From Clostridium_AD frigoriphilum (GTDB taxonomy: Bacteria > Bacillota > Clostridia > Clostridiales > Clostridiaceae), in the NCBI RefSeq assembly GCF_036541405.1, contig NZ_JAZHFS010000011.1, positions 94,353 through 158,352 on the forward strand: 64,000 bases of DNA, given 5' to 3'. A model generated the notes under the pieces. It worked only from the letters and a program-made list of their open reading frames with translations, ran no database searches and was not told where the DNA came from. Positions 26,882-34,830 of this stretch are shown here, in pieces; position 1 is the stretch's first letter; every line of letters begins with the position of its first letter. The position numbers and the translations under genes are program-made.

Positions 26882-27366
26882 ACAGTTTCATCTCCCTGTC
26901 CAATTTCTTTCCAAATTCTTTTACTAAATACAATTACAACAGCTATTTCCGCTATTGTAGATAATATAAACATTAATAATGCATTATCGAGCAGAAATGT
27001 ATTTTGCAAAAAATTTATTTCTGATTTTACTTTACCTGAATACATCGTGTACTGAATAGCAAAGCATATAATTTTTAAAAAACATAGTGCTCCTATCATA
27101 AATATTTTTAGTTTCTTACTTTCCAAAATATTGATACACCAATTAAAATAATTTTTCACTCCACCATTTAAACCAGTGTTTTCTGGAATTTTTCTTGCTA
27201 TTTTTATAAGTATGAAGTAAATAAACATAGGTAAAGCATACCAAAAGTTATAGATGATAGTCATATTATATTCATAAGGATTTAAAAATCCAATTATTAT
27301 AGAAATTAATATAGTTATAAAACATTGTATATTTAATTTAGTATATCTCCCTTTATTTGTATTCAT
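26878..27366 (-). CDS. Four-helix membrane protein, possible immunity factor (162 aa)
   Basis: Hydrophobic spans near residues 12-28, 38-55, 86-108 and 125-148. The first span ends in the motif LNPY, which the neighbour upstream also has in the same place, so the two may be diverged duplicates. It overlaps its neighbours by 4 bp on both sides. Position directly after an LXG effector gene is where immunity proteins are found; a membrane immunity protein would suit a membrane-active effector. This is inference. Confidence 0.7.
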   Translation of the reverse strand: MNTNKGRYTKLNIQCFITILISIIIGFLNPYEYNMTIIYNFWYALPMFIYFILIKIARKIPENTGLNGGVKNYFNWCINILESKKLKIFMIGALCFLKIICFAIQYTMYSGKVKSEINFLQNTFLLDNALLMFILSTIAEIAVVIVFSKRIWKEIGQGDETV

Positions 27367-27815
27367 TTCGCCATCCTTCTTATAATTTTCCCTTTGCCTA
27401 TAAATGATATCAATAATAATACATTAAAAATCATTTCTACTATTAAACACACTACACTCATTTGATTTGGATTACTCCAAACTTGATAAGGTGCCATTAC
27501 TTGATGATCAGAATATGCTAATATAAATGAGCCTAAACCTACAAATATTTTTAACAAGAAAAATATAACAGGTAAAATGTATGCTACGATACCTAATGGT
27601 TTAATTGTTGCTTTAAACACTTTGTTTTCACTATCTTTATTGGATTTATTTACTTTAACTAAACTATTAATATAAAAGAATAAGAATAACATAAAAAATA
27701 GCTCTATTACATTAAAGAATCCAAAAAAACCAACATAAGGATTCAATAATGTTGCACTAACTTCTATTATAGCAAATATCCACAATAGCTTACTAAGTTT
27801 TTCCATTTTAATCAC
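27363..27815 (-). CDS. Four-helix membrane protein, possible immunity factor (150 aa)
   Basis: Hydrophobic spans near residues 8-25, 28-50, 72-97 and 122-140, with LNPY after the first. It starts 12 bp after the LXG gene. The true start may be MEKLSKL at residue 4. Not a family I recognise; immunity to the LXG protein is the simplest reading of its place and topology. Confidence 0.7.
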   Translation of the reverse strand: MIKMEKLSKLLWIFAIIEVSATLLNPYVGFFGFFNVIELFFMLFLFFYINSLVKVNKSNKDSENKVFKATIKPLGIVAYILPVIFFLLKIFVGLGSFILAYSDHQVMAPYQVWSNPNQMSVVCLIVEMIFNVLLLISFIGKGKIIRRMAK

Positions 27816-27827
27816 TCTCCATTATTT

Positions 27828-29270
27828 TTAATCTTCCCAAGGCATATCTATTGTTGGTATTGGAATTGTAAGATCCACATCTACTCCCACTCCAAATGAA
27901 CCGCCTAATTTAAAATGTACTGCATTTACATTTATTTCTCCAAAATCTAAAACTTTTGTATTTGATACATCAATATCTGCAGAAGCACTTATCCCTGCTT
28001 TACCTGTAACACCTAATCCCAGTAAAGATGTTTTGTTAGTAACTTTCACCTTTCCTCCAGCATATTCTTTACTATCCTCAGTGCCTGGAACATCTAAAAT
28101 TGAAAATCCTAAACTACCAGAAGCTCCTGCAACTGCAGCTTTACCGCCAAGACCAATATCAAAGTCTCCATTACTAGCTTTATAATTAGCATTAGCATAA
28201 CCCCCAGCAGAAAGAGCTGTTGCATTAACTTTAGCATAACCATTAAATTTATCTGTTCCTAACACAATTGAACCATTTGCATCTACTGCAGCCACTGATC
28301 CCTTTGCCCCAATACCCGCATAATTTTTAGATAATCCTGCTTTTCCTGCTAAGGATAAAGACAATAAAGATAGGCTTGCATTCTCTTTTGCATATTTAGT
28401 AAATTGCGCATTTTCATATCCATTCAATACAGAAGCAGTTAAATCTCCTGAAATTACTCCATTATTTCTACTCCTATTAGATTCTCCACCCAAACTTGAA
28501 TATCCTGCAGAAATATAGGCATCTGTTGCCAGTCCTGCAGCCAATTGACCTTCTGAATTATATTTTGCATTTGAATGATAAAAATATGGATCTTCTTTTT
28601 TCATAACACTCAATTTATCATTACGCTCTTCCTTATACCACTTTTCATTTGATATTTTCTTTACCTTATCTGCTGATATTTTATTACCTTCATGATAATC
28701 ATTAGATATATTTGTTAATTGATTTGTTAGTTGTTTAATCCTACCCATTAAATTATTAGCTTCTGATAAAGAAGTTGTATCAATCGTTGTAAGTTCATCG
28801 TAAATCTTACATAGTTCACTATCTATACTGCTGTATGTTCCTATTATATCAGCTGTATTTAAATTTTTAACATAAACATAACTAGAAGCTTCATTATTTA
28901 ATGAAGCAATTTCTGTTGCCAATGATTGAAAGCTTTTATTTCTACTAGTTAAATTTCCCCCTACATCCTCTAACACATCTGTGTCTACAATGCCTTGCTG
29001 AGAAGCCTCTAAGGAAATATAATTACTTTTCATTTTTCCAAGAGTTGTTGAAACTTCTTCTACTATATTGATAAAAGCATTAATATAATTTATAGTAACT
29101 CCTGTCAAATATTCTTTATACGCATTAGCACTTTCACCTCTAAAATTATTAGTTTGTGTAAGTTCATATATATTCTTATAATGTTGATAAAAAGCATCTT
29201 GCATGGTTTTCTTATATTGATTAACTTCATTTAACATTTCAGTAACATTACTATTTATCAATCTTCTCAT
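27828..29270 (-). CDS. LXG-type type VII secretion effector
   Basis: 480 aa. Residues 1-200 form a helical LXG-like domain; the stretch NFRGESANAYKEYL and the later ISLEASQQGIVDTDVLED follow the LXG pattern of a G-x-(A/S) turn, long helices and a 'V(D/)..(L)E' step. A linker rich in Ser/Asn leads to a C-terminal region (about 285-480) of Gly/Ala-rich, strand-like repeats (GKAGLSKNYAGIGAKGSVAA; GLGGKAAVAGASGSLGF) ending in DLTIPIPTIDMPWED. I see no nuclease or NADase residues. LXG proteins are polymorphic toxins exported by the EssC machinery; that machinery is not in this window. Confidence 0.78.
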   Translation of the reverse strand: MRRLINSNVTEMLNEVNQYKKTMQDAFYQHYKNIYELTQTNNFRGESANAYKEYLTGVTINYINAFINIVEEVSTTLGKMKSNYISLEASQQGIVDTDVLEDVGGNLTSRNKSFQSLATEIASLNNEASSYVYVKNLNTADIIGTYSSIDSELCKIYDELTTIDTTSLSEANNLMGRIKQLTNQLTNISNDYHEGNKISADKVKKISNEKWYKEERNDKLSVMKKEDPYFYHSNAKYNSEGQLAAGLATDAYISAGYSSLGGESNRSRNNGVISGDLTASVLNGYENAQFTKYAKENASLSLLSLSLAGKAGLSKNYAGIGAKGSVAAVDANGSIVLGTDKFNGYAKVNATALSAGGYANANYKASNGDFDIGLGGKAAVAGASGSLGFSILDVPGTEDSKEYAGGKVKVTNKTSLLGLGVTGKAGISASADIDVSNTKVLDFGEINVNAVHFKLGGSFGVGVDVDLTIPIPTIDMPWED

Positions 29271-29315
29271 TCAAATCCCACCTTTAAGCTTTAAAAATAC
29301 TATTAATATGTTATC

Positions 29316-29621
29316 TTATTTACCAAATGCGTCCGTTACCCTATCAAGAGTTGTTTTAGATGCCAGCTCCTCATCAAGTTTCATCCACGTAGCTTTAACT
29401 ATCTCTAAACTATGTAAATCGACTTCTGTAATTTCTGCAAACTTTACTATAGCTGCATTTAATGCACCTAAACATTCTAAAAACATATCCATACTTTGAA
29501 GATGTATATTTCCTTTATCAATATCATATTTTAAAGCTTTAACTTCTCCATTTGTTTTTCTGCTATTATCTATCTCTTTCTGCAAATCTTCTGGTTTAAT
29601 AATAATGCTACCCTCTGCCAC
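29316..29621 (-). CDS. Small helical LXG partner (TIGR04197/Lap-like)
   Basis: 101 aa with no cysteine-rich or membrane features: an early beta-like lead (SIIIKPEDLQ) and two long helices. It resembles small type VII proteins of the TIGR04197/DUF5344 kind that bind the LXG domain and are needed for export. It lies immediately upstream of the LXG gene (45 bp) in the same direction, the usual order. The family assignment is tentative. Confidence 0.65.
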   Translation of the reverse strand: MAEGSIIIKPEDLQKEIDNSRKTNGEVKALKYDIDKGNIHLQSMDMFLECLGALNAAIVKFAEITEVDLHSLEIVKATWMKLDEELASKTTLDRVTDAFGK

Positions 29622-29625
29622 AATC

Positions 29626-30822
29626 CTATCTCTCCTTTACATATAATAAATGTCCTTCGGTTATTTTTAGATTTCCTTTAATATATATGTTTTTCAACAA
29701 TCTGCTGTCACATTTCTTCAAAACCTCAATGTATTCTGAAAAATCAATTCCTTTGGAATACAAATCAATACAATACTTATTAAATAAGTAAGGATTTCTA
29801 TCCAACATATATGATAGCTTGTACACTAATATATCCTTAGCTTTTATTACACTTTCTTCATTAAGATAGTCAAAAATCTTTGTGCTATACTCCTCTAACT
29901 TTGAATTAAAATAAAGTAAACTATTATCAAACTCGTCTAATAACAACTTTCCTTTATCTTTAAACATGATTTCACTTAATATAGATAATAAGAGCTGCTT
30001 TTCTAATATTGTTACATCGTCATTAAAGAAATTAAAATTTATTCCTCCTATTGATACATTTTCTCTGGCAGTATCAAATATATGAACATCAGTTTGCAAA
30101 TATTTATTTACAGCTTCTGCTGCAGGCCTAACATAAATATCCTTTATTTTAATGTTTTCTATAAATTTAAAAATTTTACTCTTATTCAACTCACTCAAAT
30201 CACCATTAATAAAAAGAATGCTATTTTGAACAACTACAATATTTTCAATGAATTCTTTTAATTCCTGTACATTTATATCTAAAAAATTCTTTGTTAACTT
30301 TCTTAAAATAAAATTTTTATTAATATTCGAAAACTCCATCATATTGTAATAGGCTCTAAAGTTAATATTTTTATAATTATAAGAAAATTTGTCTTTAGCT
30401 ATTTCTTTGGCTCTATTAAATACTCCTTCATTAACCTCATCTTCATATAAAGTTTTCAGAAGATCTATTGCATCATCATCCATCCTATTCTTTCTAGTCT
30501 TCATAGAAATGTATATAATACCAGTTTTTACATTACCTCTAATGTAAATTTTATACTTATCTTTCATAATTATATCTATATAATTAATAAACACTTCCCC
30601 ACTAGCCTGATTAATTTTTTTTATTTCATTTTGTGGCAATACTAATACTTCATTTGTAGAAAATCCAAATTTTATTCCAATTGTAAAATAAATTTCATCT
30701 TCTTCATATAAATGTTGATTAAATTGAATTGTCAATTTATTTATTATATTCGACTTCACATTTTCACATCCTTCCACAGAAGCAATATTAAAACCTTTTC
30801 TTAATGACTGTTTGCAATTCAT
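29626..30822 (-). CDS. M16-peptidase-like protein heading the LXG operon
   Basis: 398 aa, soluble. The pattern resembles one repeat set of the M16 (insulinase/processing peptidase) fold: NIVVVQNSILFINGDLSELN at about residues 193-212 is like the strand before the domain swap in M16 proteins, and a later KQLLLSILSEIMFKDKGKLL resembles the 'LL..(I)L......LL' helix. The zinc motif HxxEH is absent, so it cannot be an active M16 protease as it stands. It starts the operon and ends 4 bp before the next gene. Distant homology only, by eye. Confidence 0.5.
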   Translation of the reverse strand: MNCKQSLRKGFNIASVEGCENVKSNIINKLTIQFNQHLYEEDEIYFTIGIKFGFSTNEVLVLPQNEIKKINQASGEVFINYIDIIMKDKYKIYIRGNVKTGIIYISMKTRKNRMDDDAIDLLKTLYEDEVNEGVFNRAKEIAKDKFSYNYKNINFRAYYNMMEFSNINKNFILRKLTKNFLDINVQELKEFIENIVVVQNSILFINGDLSELNKSKIFKFIENIKIKDIYVRPAAEAVNKYLQTDVHIFDTARENVSIGGINFNFFNDDVTILEKQLLLSILSEIMFKDKGKLLLDEFDNSLLYFNSKLEEYSTKIFDYLNEESVIKAKDILVYKLSYMLDRNPYLFNKYCIDLYSKGIDFSEYIEVLKKCDSRLLKNIYIKGNLKITEGHLLYVKER

Positions 30823-30967
30823 AATAAGAAACTCTAAATTCGTGCTTTTTTTACAATTTTACTCATCTTTCTTAACATTATACCACATCATTTCTACATA
30901 TTGTAAACATAATAAACAGATATTAGTAGATTAATGTATTAATATAGTCCAATTTTTTTTAATAATA

Positions 30968-30996
30968 TTGTAAATTTAAATACATACTTGTATAAT
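30968..30996 (+). promoter_or_regulatory. Promoter of the 152-aa exported protein gene
   Basis: TTGTAA, 17-bp spacer, TATAAT on the plus strand, 67 bp before the ATG at 31064. Confidence 0.65.
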
Positions 30997-31063
30997 CAAA
31001 ATAGCTAAACAAAAAATATAAAATTTTTTTTAATGGCATTTATACAAAAGGGGGTACTATTAC

Positions 31064-31522
31064 ATGAAAAAACCACTTAAAATAATATTAATTGTTGTAG
31101 GTGTTCTATTAATATTAGGAATAGTAGGAGCTACAATTACTATTACTGCAATGAATTCCGCATCAAATTCTAGTGAATATAAAATTGGGAATAACACCAT
31201 CCCATCTATTAAAGCTGTACTTGGCAAGAGGTCGGTTAATGGAGTATCGACTGAAACATCTAATAACATTACTAAAAAAGTTTATACATATTCAAAGATA
31301 CAAGATGTTAATGGAGATTTAGTAAAATACATAAAATATTTGACACAAAATAATGGATTTTTAGCTATGACAGACTTCGATTTAAATACTCCATCTGGTA
31401 CATTACAACTCGGAAAAAATTCTTCTGAAAGTGGTAAAGTAATCATACTAGATATTCAATGGGATATGGGAACTTATTCAATAGCGTTAAGGTCAGGTAG
31501 TGGTTCGATTAATAAAAAGTAA
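31064..31522 (+). CDS. Membrane-anchored hypothetical protein, 152 aa
   Basis: Lys-rich start and one hydrophobic segment (about 5-28, IILIVVGVLLILGIVG) that anchors a small outside domain; there is no lipobox Cys. The outside part (about 35-148) looks beta-rich with repeated Thr/Ser/Asn. A GGGGG ribosome site precedes the ATG. It is transcribed away from the LXG operon and has its own promoter. Not recognised; it may simply flank the operon or be part of the same accessory region. Confidence 0.75.
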   Translation: MKKPLKIILIVVGVLLILGIVGATITITAMNSASNSSEYKIGNNTIPSIKAVLGKRSVNGVSTETSNNITKKVYTYSKIQDVNGDLVKYIKYLTQNNGFLAMTDFDLNTPSGTLQLGKNSSESGKVIILDIQWDMGTYSIALRSGSGSINKK

Positions 31523-31813
31523 AATTTTTATAGCCTTGCTTTATTCTAATATATTTTCTTTAAACCTATGACCATATTTGCTTTTTAAATTCTAGTACAA
31601 GATGTACATACTGGCATCACAAATCTATTTCTAACAAAAAACTACTAAAAAGGCTTCAGCAAAATAGCTAGAGCCTTTAATATTGGCTGATAGATTTGGA
31701 TTGGAACCCTAGAAAGGCTATAATACGTTCGTCTGTTTTCAAGTCAGCTGAATATAAATATAGAATTGCCACCCTCTCTAACTTAACTTTTAGGCTCTCA
31801 TCACAGTAATCCA
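31523..31813. other. Gap with a terminator and a tRNA-like relic
   Basis: A hairpin at 31649-31677 (GGCTTCAGC / GCTAGAGCC arms with flanking A and T runs) can terminate in either direction. The stretch 31690-31790 on the minus strand has scraps that recall a tRNA-Ser(UGA): GAGAGGGTGG, CTTGAAAA as an anticodon-loop-like string, and GGGTTCCAATCC like a T arm, but the stems do not pair properly. Confidence 0.35.
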
Positions 31814-31983
31814 AATAAATTAACATTCCCTCTACTTAACCCCTACTGACCAGGTTTAAGTTTTAGTAGCTTCATATTTTCCGTTTCCAGGTCAAAGCTT
31901 TCCCAAACTCGGTTCACCGCTGTCGTCGCCCTATCCTAAGTCATGGTCATCAAATATAAGACGTAGCATACTAAGCTGCTAGT
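31814..31983 (-). pseudogene. Partial tmRNA copy (ssrA core fragment)
   Basis: A gapless 170-nt match to 36091-36260 of the intact tmRNA, with about ten differences by my count. It covers the pseudoknot region downstream of the tag and the last tag codons (CTA GCA GCT TAG). Both tRNA-like ends are missing, so it cannot work as tmRNA. It lies in the same orientation as the intact gene, about 4.3 kb away, at the far side of the AbiE/SLATT/HNH genes. Confidence 0.9.
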
Positions 31984-32594
31984 GCGTTTATCACACTTTT
32001 AACATCTCCCCCTGAAATGGACTCTGCATAATCATAATTTTTCTTATACCTTTTCCACAATCCTTGCATAACACTAGCCGTCTCAATTTCAGTGATAATA
32101 AGACTTTTGTTTTGAAATAAAGGCAATGTCCCACGTTTTATAGCTGTAGCATTTAAAGCTTCTGCTAGTAACTTATAATTAATATTATCCGCCTGTAGTT
32201 TTGTCAAAATATAAACATCATAAAAATCTCTCATTCTAGTATTCGTCGTTCCTCTAGAGATTATTGTTTCAAGCTTTTCAGCAAGCACCGTCTCAAGATT
32301 ATATGCCAAAATTTGAATTGTTCTCTCTTCAAACATTAAATCAAATTTGTATTCAACTTCACGAGGAGTCATAGTGTCACCTGTAGTAATATCTATCTTG
32401 AGATTTTGTTTAACCTCATCAAAATTAGTATCAAGACTAACTCTAAATCCTGCATAATCTGCTTCATCCCGTATCTCATCTATTTTTTTATTATCATTGT
32501 AACGCTGTCATTAATATTAACGTCTAATATCTCATTAAACATTATCTTTATGGTTTCTTTTGAAACAGGAACACCTTTAATTGTGTAGCTGTAT
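31971..32594 (-). pseudogene. Broken AbiEii-type toxin gene
   Basis: The C-terminal 130 residues match the AbiEii/DUF1814 nucleotidyltransferase family (TPREVEYKFDLMFEERTIQ, NLETVLAEKLETIISRGTTN, TRMRDFYDVYIL). Upstream the frame shifts at a run of seven T on the plus strand (32483-32489). Before that, EYSYTIKGVPVSKETIKIMF aligns to the family only from roughly residue 80, so the start and the GG-containing catalytic region are deleted right up to the antitoxin stop. The last codons (NALAA stop) run into the tmRNA fragment. The toxin should be inactive. Confidence 0.85.
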
Positions 32595-33188
32595 TCACAG
32601 TAGCACCTCCATGTAACTTCTTAAAATTTTTGATGCTCTGAAAATCTCAGCATATCTCATAAGCTGAGGTAAGTTTTTATCTCTTCGTTTAGTGTATCTT
32701 TTGATTGCATTCGTTACAATTTCAATATCCAGCCCATTACGATTTCTAATAATATCACAAATAGTCCTTTCCATATTATAGCATTTAATTGTTCTTCCAA
32801 AAACAGTTCTACATGATGTTAGTCCCAACTCATAGAGTTCTTTTTTAATGGAATATACTTTTATACCAATAGCCTGAATATTGCGAGAGTTATACCCAGC
32901 TGGGACAGTTACTGAATAGTGAATAGGATCCCTGTCTGTAAGGTCGTACAGAAACAATGCAGTATCATGAGAAAAAACTGTAGAAGCATATTTTGCTTGC
33001 AAGCGATACATTTCATCATCAAAGCTATCTTTTTTAATATATACACCTCGTTCTAATCGTTCTAATATACCATTTTTTATAAGCTGTGTAATATACACTC
33101 TTGGAATTCTCGCCTCGGTCACATGCTTAGTTAGAATAATTCCATTATGTTCATTAATTAAAGTATTTAGCTTTTCAATATAATTCAT
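32595..33188 (-). CDS. AbiEi-type antitoxin/transcription regulator
   Basis: 197 aa from the chosen ATG at 33188, with a weak GTGGGTG site upstream; an in-frame ATG at 33212 has none. The N-terminal winged helix (EKLNTLINEHNGIILTKHVT, IPRVYITQLIKNGILERLER, GVYI) and the C-terminal region with DRDPIHYSVTVPAGYNSRNI and MERTICDIIRNR are typical of AbiEi, the antitoxin that represses the abiE operon. The gene is intact although its toxin partner is destroyed, so it may persist as a free repressor. Confidence 0.9.
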   Translation of the reverse strand: MNYIEKLNTLINEHNGIILTKHVTEARIPRVYITQLIKNGILERLERGVYIKKDSFDDEMYRLQAKYASTVFSHDTALFLYDLTDRDPIHYSVTVPAGYNSRNIQAIGIKVYSIKKELYELGLTSCRTVFGRTIKCYNMERTICDIIRNRNGLDIEIVTNAIKRYTKRRDKNLPQLMRYAEIFRASKILRSYMEVLL

Positions 33189-33440
33189 TTTAACACCCAC
33201 TTTTACATTCATGCTTGTTTCGCACGTTATAATTGCATATTTGTAATACTTATTATTATCTAAAATCTCATCGACTCTTACTTTAGCTTCATCAATTTAT
33301 TAAGTTTCGTATTTTCTACTCAAACTCCATTATATAGGGTAATTACTTGTTCGAGTCAGGTGGATAAATGTATAATAATTACGCTCTTTAGGTCATATTT
33401 TGGCTCTCGTCTCTCAATTCTAACTAAATTTAAGCATAAG

Positions 33441-33474
33441 AAAACCCACAACTAATTAATTAGTTGTGGGTTTT
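33441..33474. terminator. Perfect palindromic terminator without an obvious gene
   Basis: 34-nt exact palindrome centred on TAATTAATTA with AAAACCCACAAC arms; nearly identical to the hydrogenase terminator at 9181-9212 and related to the tmRNA terminator at 35988-36019. Confidence 0.7.
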
Positions 33475-33496
33475 CTATCTAATAACTATGATTTTG

Positions 33497-33553
33497 ATAC
33501 AATTTAGCGACTTTTTCATTGAAGGTGGTGATTTTAATATCGCTAAATTGTAT
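33497..33553. repeat. Long-armed inverted repeat
   Basis: Arms ATACAATTTAGCGA and TCGCTAAATTGTAT, perfect over 14 bp, enclose a 29-nt loop that contains GAAGGTGGTGA. It could fold as an RNA hairpin or be a protein-binding palindrome. No partner copy was found in the window. Confidence 0.7.
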
Positions 33554-33904
33554 AGGATTTCTGCTAAAAAGTGCACACATCTATTCTGATATGTTACCAT
33601 AAAAAAGCCTAAAACAGATTTTACTCTATCTTAGGCTTTTTACAGGCTTATTTCATTATTTAAATTGTGCTTAAAAATCTGTGACTCTGTTGAATTCCGA
33701 ATTATCCTTAAAAATAATAACATCATTTACTTTGACTCAACAACATTGTAGGCACAAGCACTCCAACTCTCCTTAACGCAAAACAGACGGATCATCCACT
33801 ATAATAGAACAATTTTAAAATTCAACCCATTATAGCTTAACTTAAATATTGGTTTCCATTTCTATATGTATATTAGATGGTAATTTATTATAAACTACGT
33901 AATA

Positions 33905-34597
33905 CTATAGTCCTATAGATGGTAATATTAACATTATCATCACTACAGTTGGAATAAAGTATTTTAAGAATATCTTTCTACTTTTCCATTGTGTATATTT
34001 TTTAACCTTGCCTTTAGTTTCCGAATATTCTTCCTTTTTATCGTCACTAATATGTTCTTTTTTTAGACAATCTAATTTATACATATAATAGTCTATTTCT
34101 TCATGATTTTCTATGCTTGCTAAAATTGCTTCATACTCTTTATATAATTTTTTACACATTTCTTCTGTTATATCTAATTTATTATACTCTAACATTATAC
34201 TTATTTTATTTCTTAACTTATCTAAACCTTTAAATGTTTCTTCCATTTTATATGCTCTTTCTTGAAGATTCTGTTCAGATGTATAAAACATAAAGTAAGT
34301 TAATACTATTGAAAACATAAGTACTATATTTGATGCAGGTATTTGGGAGTTTTTCGTCTGCATTCCAATAGTAAGTATCGATCCTCCCGTTACTAATACA
34401 GAATAATATATATTTAACCTTTTATATTCAGTATTTTTGTCCCTTAGTCTATTAGTAGCAATTATTCTAGTTCTATAAGTTATTTCTACCCTTCTTTTAA
34501 GCTCATCCAATAGATTTACTGTTTGTTCAACATCTATTTTTTTAATTGCTTTTTCTAACTCTAAGCAGCACTCCTTATTACAAAAATCTATTTCCAT
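33905..34597 (-). CDS. SLATT-domain membrane protein (putative defence effector)
   Basis: 230 aa. A leading helix contains ITYRTRIIATNRLRDKNTEY, the typical SLATT opening, followed by two transmembrane helices (about 63-80 and 88-104), a long cytosolic helical part, and a further hydrophobic C-terminal segment (about 208-228). SLATT proteins are predicted pore-forming effectors of bacterial conflict and antiphage systems, usually beside a nucleotide- or RT-based sensor. No such sensor is adjacent here; the nearest gene is a membrane-anchored HNH nuclease upstream (233 bp). Confidence 0.75.
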   Translation of the reverse strand: MEIDFCNKECCLELEKAIKKIDVEQTVNLLDELKRRVEITYRTRIIATNRLRDKNTEYKRLNIYYSVLVTGGSILTIGMQTKNSQIPASNIVLMFSIVLTYFMFYTSEQNLQERAYKMEETFKGLDKLRNKISIMLEYNKLDITEEMCKKLYKEYEAILASIENHEEIDYYMYKLDCLKKEHISDDKKEEYSETKGKVKKYTQWKSRKIFLKYFIPTVVMIMLILPSIGL

Positions 34598-34798
34598 TTA
34601 TTACACCCCTAATATATTTCAAATAATATCCTTTTGTATTACAAGTAGCTATAATCCTAAGATTAAGAATTTTAAGCAAAACTTGGATTCAGTAAGGCAA
34701 AAATTAATTGCACTATACATATTTAACGTAACTTATATAATATTTACACTTTTCCTAGTCAATACAGGTATGTTTTTATAACCATAAACCTAGTAATT

Positions 34799-34824
34799 AA
34801 AAAAGGACTGAATTACCAGTCCCT
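34799..34824 (-). terminator. Terminator after the HNH gene
   Basis: GGACTG/CAGTCC hairpin followed by TTTTTTAATT in the leftward direction, just past the HNH stop codon. It separates the HNH gene from the SLATT gene. Confidence 0.75.
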
Positions 34825-34830
34825 TAAGAC

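Larger units (their letters stand above)
33189..33904. other. Long gene-free stretch with three hairpins
   Basis: About 700 bp. It holds a perfect 17+17 palindromic terminator (33441-33474), a hairpin with 14-bp perfect arms and a 29-nt loop (33497-33553), and a terminator with AAAAAGCCTAA/TTAGGCTTTTT arms (33603-33643). No open frame with a ribosome site was seen. Hairpins without genes suggest deletion of what they once served. Confidence 0.5.

Noticed and set aside
31060..31269. 69-codon minus-strand frame opposite the 152-aa exported protein
   Set aside because: Antisense to a gene with promoter, ribosome site and membrane anchor; no ribosome site of its own.
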